23,488 nucleotides of DNA from Ministeria vibrans ATCC 50519 (lineage: Eukaryota > Opisthokonta > Filasterea), in assembly GCA_943704425.1 (NCBI GenBank), contig CALSCP010001441.1, forward strand, positions 68,550 through 92,037, in the 5' to 3' direction. The position numbers and the translations under genes were made by a program. The notes beneath the pieces were generated by a model. That model was not told the DNA's origin and searched no databases. It worked only from the letters and a program-made list of their open reading frames with translations. Below are positions 1 through 10,713 of this stretch, piece after piece. Position 1 is the first letter of the stretch. Each line of letters begins with the position of its first letter.

Positions 1-484
1 CAAAAAAAAAAAAAAAACGAGCCAGTAAGGATACAGACAATGAGGGTGGATGAGTGAGGGTGGAGCAAGCAAGGTCCATCGTGTGTGAGAGGCAGAAAGG
101 CGCAGGTTGGTTGAGAAGAAAGCAATCGTAAAAAAAAAAAAAAAAAAAAAAAAATGCACGCCACGAGAACAAGCAGGAAGGAGAGGACAGACGGGGCCGA
201 GGTGGGCACAGGGCCGAGGACACCGGGTACAGGAAGGGGTGCGCCTGACAGTACGCCTTCGACAGTCTTACCGTAAGTTGGGAGAAAAAAAAAGGTCAGA
301 AATCAAAAGTCAAAAGTCAAAATGATTATTTTTTTTGGCTTTTGGTTTTGAGCAAAGAATGACCTTGGGTCGGTACAGCATGGGTATGGTACGTTGCGTT
401 TTGGCAAAATGGGTGGGATGGGTCTTTATTTTTCTTCTTTTTTTTCCTTTTTTTTGTGAAACAAAACGAAAAACACACACAAAA
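1..484. other. Left flank: no gene supported
   Basis: I see no supported gene here. The stretch holds a poly(A) run at the extreme left end, a second A run at about 130-154, a GC-rich patch at about 155-270 and A/T-rich sequence that must include the 3' UTR of the minus-strand RRM gene. A consensus-like donor (GTAAGT) sits at 273 on the plus strand just after the GC-rich patch. The patch could be part of a gene that runs off the left edge, but no recognisable protein emerges in any frame. Confidence 0.5.
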
Positions 485-1883
485 TCAAGCAAATCTGTCG
501 AGACGGACCTCAATGACACGACCATCAAAGTCAGTGCCATTGAACTCGCTGATGGCATTGGCAGCACCCTCGGGGGAGTCAAAGAGGATGGTTGCGGCGC
601 CACGGGGACGGCCGCCCGCCGTCTGGAGCACATCGGCACGCACAATGTTGCCGGCGCTGCGGAACGTGTCCTTGAGCGCCTGCCATGTCACGGAGAACGG
701 CAACTGCATTGTAAGGTGAAGAAAGAAGAGTTGGGGAGTTAGTATAATCCTATTTTGTGGCCAATTGCGGCGTATACGTTTCCAATGTAGACTTGACGTC
801 CGCTCGACTGGGAGGCGGCGGCGGGTGCAGCAGCCGCAAACGACTGTTGCTGGCTGCCGCCACCCGACTGCTTCATGCGGTCCAGGTGCACGTCCATGTC
901 GCGACCCTTGAGGTTCACGTTGTGGAACATAGCAATGGCGGTCTGCGCCTCCTGCGCCGTCTCAAACTGGATGGTGCCCTGGCCGCGCGGCTGTCCGTCA
1001 CGCCCCATGATGATGTCCGCACGCACCACGTTGCCCGCCTCGCGGAACTTGTCCTTGAGCTCCTGCCACGTCACAGAGTACTCCAGGTTGCCCACAAACA
1101 CTTGCGTGCCGTCCTGGCTGGCCTCTCCACCGCGGAAATCGTCTCTTCGCGCACTATACGCACATGAAAATAGTAATGGTAAACACACACACACACACAC
1201 ACACACACAAAGACTTTCTGTACTACTTACCGAGGTGCGGGACGACTGTAGCTGGCGGACGCGCCACCAGCAGCAGCACCACCCGAGGTGCCCTTGAAGG
1301 ACTCCGTCTCGCGATCCTCACGCAGGAAAATGGCGCGGTTGTGCAGCTCTGTGTCCTGCAGCGTCTGAACCGCATGCTGTGCCTGCTCGTACGTGGCAAA
1401 CTCGGCAATGCCGCAGCCCTTGGAGCGACCGTTGCCCGACTCAAACACATCCACAAACACCACCTCGCCGGCTGTCTTGAGATGGTCCTACAACAAGACA
1501 AAAAAGAAGAAGAATCTCAGGAATTATCAATTCGTTTTTTTTTTCTCTGTTGGCTCTTGTTGACGGGAAAGGACACAAAAAGACACGATAGAGCACCCTC
1601 GTTGAGCATTTGACCAACACCCACGAGGGGCGCAGTCGGCCCAACGAGCGTGTGCGTCGAAATACGCAATAAAATGACAAAAGAGAAATAAAAAAAACGT
1701 GCAACGACAAGGAAGTCGAGGAGGAGAGCCTCTTGCACGGGGAGGGGGTACCTTGAGGTCCTGCCAGCGAACACTGTACGCGAGGTTGCCAATGAAGACG
1801 CGGTTCTCCTTCACGGACGACGCAGGCGGTCGGGCCCCTCCAGCCCGCGCAGCGCCGCCTCCGTACTGTCGTCCAGCGTCCAT
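485..1883 (-). CDS. Three-RRM RNA-binding protein, Gbp2/Hrb1/hnRNP M-like
   Basis: The model is complement(join(485..703, 778..1153, 1231..1487, 1752..1883)), 327 residues, four exons with matching phases. RRM1 (about residues 29-103) carries RNP2 VFIGNL and RNP1 KGCGIAEF. RRM2 (148-222) has VFVGNL and RGQGTIQF. RRM3 (251-327) has VYIGNL and RGAATILF and ends the protein. The third intron falls inside RNP2 of RRM3, and a canonical TACTAAC branch sequence lies in it. Gly/Ala/Ser/Gln-rich linkers separate the domains. The three-RRM plan, the REDRE tail of RRM1 and the 'SVTWQ-LKD-FR-AGNVVRAD' pattern resemble the fungal Gbp2/Hrb1 and animal hnRNP M group, which bind mRNA in splicing quality control and export. 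That specific role is inferred from family. Start: the ATG at 1883 is the first that opens the frame into RRM1. Its upstream region is shared with IFT25 on the other strand. Confidence 0.9.
1183..1209. repeat. (CA)n microsatellite in an intron
   Basis: A pure CA run lies inside the second intron (1154-1230) of the RRM gene, between its donor and acceptor. On the gene's sense strand it reads as GT repeats. Confidence 0.9.
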
Positions 1884-2412
1884 CGTTGATTCTCTCCTAC
1901 GGTCAGAAACATGAGCGACGCGCGAGGAGGGCGGCTCAGTGGGTAAGGGAGGGTGGGCATAAGGAAAGGAAAAGTCGGACAAAACCCAAACGCGCGTTGC
2001 GTTTACACGTTCGTTTGCGACTTGTCCGCTCAATAGGATACGGTCCTTTTTTCCTAAGTTACCTTGTGTAGTTAAAGAAAAAAAAGAGGAGGATTCAGGA
2101 TTCTAAATTTTGCGATCAACGGATAAAGCGACAAGAGTCCAAGAGTGTCTGCCGACAGTCGTAGTCACCACTCACCAGCCGGCCAGACACCGCTTACACA
2201 CTCATTGATGATACCCACACCATGCGGCGCTCATAGCAGGTGTAAGAATGATGAGGTATCCAATCGACTAAAAGGAAAAGAACGCGATGAAAATCAACTC
2301 TCGGCACTCAATATAATAGACATTAGACAATAAAATTTCAATATTCTCAGCTGACACCTGTCACTGACCTGTGAACTGTGAAGTGTGAACTCACTGAACT
2401 GCCTTAAGCATA
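1884..2412. promoter_or_regulatory. Shared upstream region between the RRM gene and IFT25
   Basis: These 529 nt separate the ATG of the minus-strand RRM gene from the ATG of plus-strand IFT25, so both promoters should lie here. The sequence is A/T-rich toward IFT25 and contains imperfect GTGAACT/GTGAAGT-type direct repeats at about 2370-2395. I see no convincing TATA element. Short ORFs in this stretch match nothing. Confidence 0.5.
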
Positions 2413-3321
<909 letters not shown>

Positions 3322-3355
3322 TAAGTATAGTGCAATATTAATTAACCTCTCACTC

Positions 3356-5283
3356 TCAATCAAACTCTGCATCACACGCCACACAGTACAGCTTTGAGTC
3401 ACGCGTGCGAATGTTCTCATCGTCCTCAAACGGCGCTTCGCACAGCGCACACCTATAAGAGAAAGTGCGGGTTTGAGCGGAATGGAAATGTAGGCCTGTC
3501 AAAGTACGTACTTGAGACAACTGACGTGATGCGCGACGTCATTGATGACAGTAAGCTCCTCAAGGTACTCTGCGCCGCTGCCGCAGATCTTGCAGGCGAC
3601 GCAGGCCGGGTGGATGCGGTCGTCGGCAACCTGCAGGAAGGGCCCGTCGAGCGGGAGCGCACACTTGGCGCACTTTTTGCCGTACTTGGCGAGATAGTCT
3701 GGTTTGCAGTAGAGACCACCGTCCATGTTGTAAAAGACGGTCGTGAGGCGCGTCTTGCATTGACAGCAGATGAAGCACTGCGGGTGGAACATCTTCCCGT
3801 CTGCCTCCACTGCATCCCCTTTGACCAACTGCCGACATCGCCCGCACTTCTCATTGTGCTTCCCTTTGCTCGGCTCGCAGTGCTCGCAGAACAGTCGCTC
3901 CCCCACCAGAAACACCTGCACTCCCGACTGCAGAGGTACGCTGCAGTCGCTGCACCGCAGACACTGCATGTGGTACGGTGAGTCCATGCAACTCACCCCC
4001 TTTCGCTCAATGTGCTTGTTGCACGCCTAAACATTGCCAAAGTATGTGCGTGTGTGTGTGAGTGAGAGTGAGTCTCGCTTGGGTAGGAGTGTGATACTTT
4101 GCAGATTTCACAGAAAAGCTCAAGCCAGTCGGTGCGACAGTAGAAGTAACCCGCTCGTTCGTACAGTCCGTCGTTGGAAAATAGTGCCTTACACTCTACC
4201 ACAGAATATTTTTAACATTGCTATCATCATCATCATCATCATCTCTCTATCATTTTGGCGCTTTCTCTCTCTCTCTCTCTTCTTTCTCTCTTCTTTCTCC
4301 ATCACTTTTAAGTGTTTCTTTCTCCCTCCTCTCGCCATCACTGTTTCTTTCTCCCTCCTTTTAATCACGCACAATTTCGTACTTTGACAGGGTGCCTTGT
4401 CGGCGAGACTAATGTCTTTCAGAGTGGCCGAGAAGACCGGCGGCAACTCAGGCGCCCTCTCGAGACCCAGATCCTCTGCGTAGACACTCGCCTCGTCTTT
4501 GACTGTCGTAAATTTGCTCTCAGACTCGCCGCCGCGTTTCTTGCGCTCCGTCTGAATCTGCTCCAGTGTGACGTAGGCAGGCTCTTCCGCCTCATACGTG
4601 CTCACAAAGGCCACACTGCTGTACACCACAGAGGACTTGCCGGCAGTCGACACCTGCGAGAAACTGCTCCGCTGCGACGCCGCTGCTGCCGCGTCGCCTT
4701 CCCACTCCCTTATCTGGCTCGTCTCTCGACTCACCGACGCAGAGGACGTGTGCAGCGCCTGCGAGATCAGCGTCATCGACGGTTTCTTCACTGCCAATGG
4801 AGACAACACCGTGCCCTATTGTGTGCAAGAGGATGAGACGACAACACAGAGTGCGGCACACACCGCAAAGAAGCACACCGCACGCCGCCATTCCTTGCCC
4901 ACGCGTAGTGCAGTCTATGTTATGCGGAAAGACGCCTCGAATCGTGGCAGTAGAGTCGAGATATAACGAGAAAAAAAAAGGGCATCTCCAAATTTGGGCA
5001 GAAAACGTTCAACATCTGAGTTCAAAACCCCCACTGGACCGCTTGAGTTGCGCGTCGTCTGCGTTGGAATGGATACAAGTCTGTTGCAGGGCTCCAGTCA
5101 TACCTTTTTGTGGCCCTGTAGCGATGAATTGGTTTGGACAACGGGTCTTTTCGTCGCAACGTCAACGCTCGCCGTTGCGTCCGTGTCCACTTCGCCGTCG
5201 TCGCCTCCGAGACCCACAGTCGGGTCATAGACGACCGGCGCCGGCTTCTTCTTTCTCTTGAACAGGGGGCTCAAGAAGGGCAT
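3356..5283 (-). CDS. LIM-domain protein with an unusual zinc-module order
   Basis: The model is complement(join(3356..3452, 3512..4026, 4098..4195, 4383..4815, 5104..5283)), 440 residues. The first about 200 residues are Ser/Thr/Ala-rich and probably disordered, with a basic start (FKRKKKP). The C-terminal half is a run of LIM zinc modules: a second-type module alone (C203, C206, C224, D227); a full LIM (C236-C239-H256-C259, C262-C265-C284-C287); a full LIM (C298-C301-H318-C321, C324-C327-C344-D347); then three modules in series (C356-C359-H376-C379, C382-C385-H404-C407, C410-C413-C432-C435). LIM domains are protein-binding units common in actin and adhesion proteins of the paxillin, PINCH and zyxin type. 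Catalytic activity is not expected. The exon 1 junction (5104/4815) rests on phase and splice consensus, and without it the first ATG would be at 4776. No single named family is clear. Confidence 0.85.
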
Positions 5284-5832
5284 GACACGAACAAAAACTG
5301 TGTGAAACTGTGTGTTTAGGAAACTCTGAAGAGAGTGAATGAATAATCTTCAAAATCCCCCTTTCTTTCACTTTTTGTACCTCGCCGCTGTTCTCACTCC
5401 TCACGTCCTCACCTTAAAAAAAAGTCGTATTGGCGATTGTTGCTCCGTACTCACTTGTCCATCGACCCATTCGTCTGTCGGTGTGCGGAGTTGTAAAACC
5501 AAGAGCAGTTTCACAGTTTAGCCCCACGGCCGGGAAACCACTCGAGCTCCTGAATTACACCCGTAGTTACTCGTCCAATCTGTCCCCGTTGGCGAGAGAG
5601 ACAGTGCCACCGCCAAACCAGTACGAATTTGGGGAAAATCGGCTGATAAGAATGCGTTGTCCCGTCCGCCGCTCCACACCCCTCTCTCACTCATTGTCGG
5701 CCGCGTATCCCGTTGGCACGTCCTTTTTTGTGCTTGTGGCAGCCTCGCGGGCGCCTTTCCGTCACTTTGAGCGCATTTGCAAATGATTTCATTCTTTCTC
5801 TTGTAGGAAAAAAAAAAAAAAAACAACAGAAA
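5284..5832. promoter_or_regulatory. Shared upstream region between the LIM gene and the WD40-Roc-COR-caspase gene
   Basis: These 549 nt lie between two divergent start codons. An A run (about 5812-5823) sits just before the plus-strand ATG. A TTTCTCTTGTAG sequence before that run looks like a splice acceptor, so a 5' UTR intron is possible. A long ATG-less open frame crosses the region but matches nothing. No clear core promoter element is visible. Confidence 0.45.
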
Positions 5833-8800
5833 ATGACTTCTGTGCGAATTTCAGAGTCATGCATCGCATACAGCAACCGAGAAACGCATAGTATAGAGGT
5901 GTTTGAGGAGTGCAGGGATGGCGCAGAGCAGATTGACTGCGCCGTTGCGTCGTGGAGCGGACAACTGTTTGGCGTCCAATGCATTGCGCTGAGTCCCACT
6001 GCGCAGTATCTTGTCAGCTGCGGGTTGAGCGACATCATTACCGTATGGAATGCCCGTGATGACACTGTTGCTCTCGAGCTTGTTGGACACGACAGGTGAG
6101 AATTGCAGCTCAGTTTATTATGTTATTGTGTGTTACACTGTTGTAAGTATATTATAATAATAATAATTATAATATTATTTGAAGTATTGCGCTGCTCTTT
6201 GTTTTGCATATTGTCTTGTTTTGACATTGAGTACAGCTCTTGATTCTCTATTTATTTTACTATTATTTTTGTCTTCTTCTTCTTCGTTTTATTTTTATGT
6301 CTTTGCGTGGTGACTATACCATTAATAAATGGGTTGTATTCTTCTTCTTCTTCTTATTGTTATTAATTTTTTGTGTTGATTTATCTCATTTTTAGCTCTG
6401 TTCAAACCATCCACGTCTCTGCGGACGAAAAGCTTCTTCTGAGTGCTTCCACTGACATGACACTCAAATTATGGAGCTTGCCCAGCGGAGTGTGCCAAAA
6501 GACGCTCAAACATTCAGAGTAACGTCACTTGAGAAGGGAATCTGAATTAATCATTATTGCTATCACTGCATTGTTGTGTTGTACAGTCTTCTTTTCTGCG
6601 GTATCCTCTCTCGTGACTGCAAAAAGGTCCTATGTGGCTCTCGTGACTGCTTGATGATCCTTTGGGATGTTGAGAGCGAAGAATCGGTGGTCTTTCAGGG
6701 TCATTCGAGGTAAAATGGACACAACACACACTCACCCGTGTATCTTCATCCGCTCGTTTATATTAACATTTCATTGTTTTGTCATTAATATTGTGACTCT
6801 TTTTTTTTCTTTTTGTTCAGTTGGGTGTGGGATGTACAATTCTCACACAATGAAAAGCGAGCGCTGAGTGGCTCGTTTGACAACACAGTGAAGATGTGGG
6901 ATATTCAGAAGAAAGAGTGTCTAATGACTTTTGTGGGACACGAAGGGTACACGTAATTTCGTGAGAGCCTCGACTCAATTAACGTCACTTGCTCTTTAGT
7001 CCCGTCAAGTCAGTGCGGTTCTCTCTCGATGGAAAGACCATTCTCAGTGCTTCTCACGACCATACCATCAAAATATGGTCAACTGTGAGCAGTGACTGCA
7101 CAAAAACACTCAAGGGCCATGCACAGTACGAGCGAAGCAAATCAAACGCAATCTTCATTTGCCCAAAATCACTCGTTTATTTTTCGTTAATTTTTCGTTT
7201 ATTTTTCCTTTGACTTCTTAGCCACGTTCACTCGGCAATTTTCTCGTGCGATGAGACGCACGTGATTAGTGGATCGGCAGACAAGACAGTGAAAGTGTGG
7301 GATATGCAGACAGAGGAGTGTGTGCGCACTCTCACGGCACACACAGAGTATATCAGAAATCAATTTGTCTGAAAGATTTAATAATTTTTGTTCTCTTTTG
7401 TTTTCGTTTTTGGTTTTATGCAGAGTTGTTCGTCAAGTGCGCATTGCGCTCGACAACAAGACCATTTTCAGTTGTTCTGACGATGGCACGACGAAAAAGT
7501 GGACCATTGCCAAAGGAACTCGTGTGAAGACACTCAACGTTTCACAAAGGTCCGAATACTATTCTCTTGTTATTGTGTTATGTGCCCGTCTTCTTATCAA
7601 TATAAATACTGAATTGTTCATGACGTGTAGTTTTCTCACGAAGATTGCACTCTCATCCGACAACAAGTTTCTGATTGCTCAATTCGACAATGGTTCACAA
7701 CAGCAGTGGCCTCTTTCCGATCTGTTGCCGTAAGGAAGATATATATAAAAAATAGTATGACTCTGTCTTATCATGAAATTTAATCAGGTCGCTCGCGTAT
7801 GACGTTGCATTCTCCGCTGCAATGGCACGCGGATCCGTGGTCAGTCGGTCGATCAAAGTGCTCGTTTTAGGTGCGACTGAGGCGGGCAAGACCTCGCTGC
7901 TGGCTGCTCTGAAGGGCGACGAATTGCCGGGCGAAGAGGATCGCTCAGTGGCGACTCGCATGCACAAAATGCGAATGGTGCTGAATAAGGGAACGGGGGT
8001 GTTTGAAGCAGTGCCACTTGATGAGTTGCGTCTGGCGAGTCTCCTTGCGAGCAATGACGAAGAGATGGAGATGGAAGACGCTGCGACGACGTTGGAGGAT
8101 CGAGAGGGGGAGGAGAAGACACCAGATGAGGAGGAAGAGGAGGACGAAGAAGAAGATGAAGAGGAGGGGGAAGAGAAGGACGAATCATCACCTGATCATG
8201 TCCACGAGGAAGAGGAGGAAGAGAAGGACGAATCATCACCTGATCATGTCCACGAGGAAGAGGAGGAAGAGAAGGACGAATCATCACCTGATCATGTCCA
8301 CGAGGAAGAGGAGGAAGAGAAGGACGAATTATCACCTGATCATGTCCACGAGGAAGAGGAGGAAGAGAAGGACGAATCATCACCTGATCATGTCCACGAG
8401 GAAGAGGAGGAAGAGAAGGACGAATCATCACCTGATCATGTCCACGAGGAAGAGGAGGAAGAGGAAGAGGAATCACCTGACGTTCTTGAGGAACAAGAGG
8501 GGACGAAGGAAGCAAACGAGGAGAAAGAGGAGGACCAGGTGAAGACGATGCCCACAGAGGCCGACAAGAGCGAGAAGAAGGAACCAGACAGCTGCATGCA
8601 TAGCACTGGGGCTCACACTCAGCTCAAGGTGCACCACCCCATCCTCGCGACGCTCCCTCCTCGTCCCCCTATGCCAAATAACCCATCCTTCTCGCTTCCT
8701 CGCACACCCCCTACCCCAATGTCCCCTTCCATGGCGCTCGTCCGAGGACTACTTGGAAATGCGATGCACAAGGAACATGTCGACTTGGAGATGTTTGACT

Positions 8801-10678
8801 TTGCCGGTAAGAATTCTTTAGATTCGTCACTCTTCTTACTCGTTTGCTCTCTCCATCCTTTTTTTCCCCGCTTCTTAGGCGAGTCGATGTACGACTCTCT
8901 TCCTGCTCTCTTCATGGGAGCCGAGTCTGTCTACGTCCTCGTCTTCGACTTGTCCGTCATGAACAACAGAATTTGCGCTAATCGACAGTATGACCATCTG
9001 ATCAAGTGGGCCAACATCATTGCCCATCAAGTGCCTCTCACAGACGAGTCTTACTTCCGTGTGATCGTTGTGGGCACTCATCTCGACACGTTTCCCAACA
9101 ACACTATGGGAACGGACCTCCTTGAGATTGTCTCTCACGACATTCTTCAAAAGGTCGGTTCTGTGCTCGGCAGTCACCTCACAATGCCACGCGACACTCC
9201 CGGCGTGCCCTTCTTCCAGGTGGGCAGCAAGAAGCACATTGGACTAGAGGGTGTGAGCGCCGCTCTTCACCAGGCGGTGCGCAATCGCACTCTCCCCCTG
9301 GAATGGGTCGCTGCTCAAGATCTGATGGGGCGATGGGCGCGTCTGGGTCACGTGATGCTCATGTCCAGTGTCGGCGATTTGGGCGCCCTTGAGCTCAACG
9401 ATAAGCCTCTGGTGACGTTGGGAGATATGATGTCGGATATGAACGACATCCGAAAGGGATTGGTGCCCTATCTGGAGAGCGCCGCGGACATTCTGGTGTG
9501 TCGTGCGGATGCCGCGAGTCAATGCGTGAGCGAGTCGGACACGATTGTGTTTGATGTGCCGCGGCTGATTGGAGCACTAGAGCTGCTGTGCTCGGTGGTG
9601 ATGGCGCAGTGGGGACGCGCGAAGAGCAAACGGGCCGTGGCTATGCTGCGAGAGGTTGTGAAAGCGGGTCAGATGCACCCGGACGACGGAGCGAGGCGCA
9701 CAGCGCGTCTTCTTGGCGAACTGGACAAGTTCAAAGACGCGTCTGAGTGTGGGTTCCCCGCCGAGGCCGCCGAATGGCTTGTGTGGACTGCGGCGGCTCC
9801 ACATGCCACTAATCTGCTGACCGTTCCGAGTGAGCCCGCTCAGAAGCCAGCGACTTGGGGCCAGTATTTCTCCGGCTTCCTTCCAGGCGCCTCCAAGTCA
9901 AGTCCTCGTCAACCTCATCTTATTCCCCTTCTTGCTGGCGCCGATGTGTCCGACGTCGACGTTTTTATGGTCTGCCTTGAACGGCTTTGCCTCATCTTTC
10001 GCCGTGACGCACAACTCTTTGTTCCGATGCTCCTGCCCGAACGTGCCGCCTTCCTTGACGCACCCATCCACTTCCCCGCCCAGCTTTTCCTCTACCAGTT
10101 TGCCTGCAATGCAGAGACTCTTCCGGTCTCTCTGGCGACCTTCCAAATGCTCATGGTGGCCCTGTGGCGCGAATCGTTACCGGATAGTCCTATCCGTGCA
10201 ACGCAGTGGTGCACCAATGTCATGATGATAGACGCGTGCGTCCCGGTGCGTCTGCGACTCGAACCAACTGAGCCGTTTGTGCGCGTTGAGCTGACGGATG
10301 ACAGTGACCCTGTGCGAGTACAGCGCACTATGGATCGCATCTGTGGAGCGGTGTGCGACGGGACCCGTTCGCTGCGGTGGGGCTGGCGCGGCGCACCCGT
10401 CCTTGTGCCCGCCCACCCCTTCAAGAGCAACGCACCCCTGTTCGCAGCAGAAAAAGTGGCCAAAGCAAGCGCATTTTACCGTCGAGCAGACACTGTGTGG
10501 GGTGAAGTGGCGGCACACGGGGGCTTTGAACGGACGTGCAACGTGACTCTGGAGAAGTGGTGGGTGGCCACGCAGCGGAATGGTAAGAAACTCAATAAAA
10601 TTCAGAAAAATAAATAATAATTGAACATTAGAGAGCTGTACTCATAATAATAATAATATTAATAATAATAATAATAAA

Positions 10679-10713
<35 letters not shown>

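Noticed and set aside
155-273. A GC-rich patch ending at a good donor (GTAAGT), possible exon
   Set aside because: No frame gives a recognisable protein and no acceptor partner can be placed before the window edge.
4592-4891. A minus-strand cysteine-rich frame (MAACGVLLCGVC...) over LIM gene exon 2
   Set aside because: It is out of frame with the spliced LIM reading and crosses the intron 1 acceptor.
5430-5786. A 118-codon open frame in the shared upstream region
   Set aside because: It starts without ATG, has no recognisable content and overlaps the expected promoter zone.
7853-8515. A minus-strand frame with tandem HDQVMIRPSLPPLPRG repeats
   Set aside because: It is the antisense reading of the acidic 48-bp repeats in the Roc exon.
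7822-10617. A single intronless 931-codon gene starting at ATG 7822
   Set aside because: The open frame runs through a 72-nt intron that breaks the Roc G3 motif, and upstream in-frame sequence joins the WD40 exons by a phase-2 intron. The long frame is only part of the gene.
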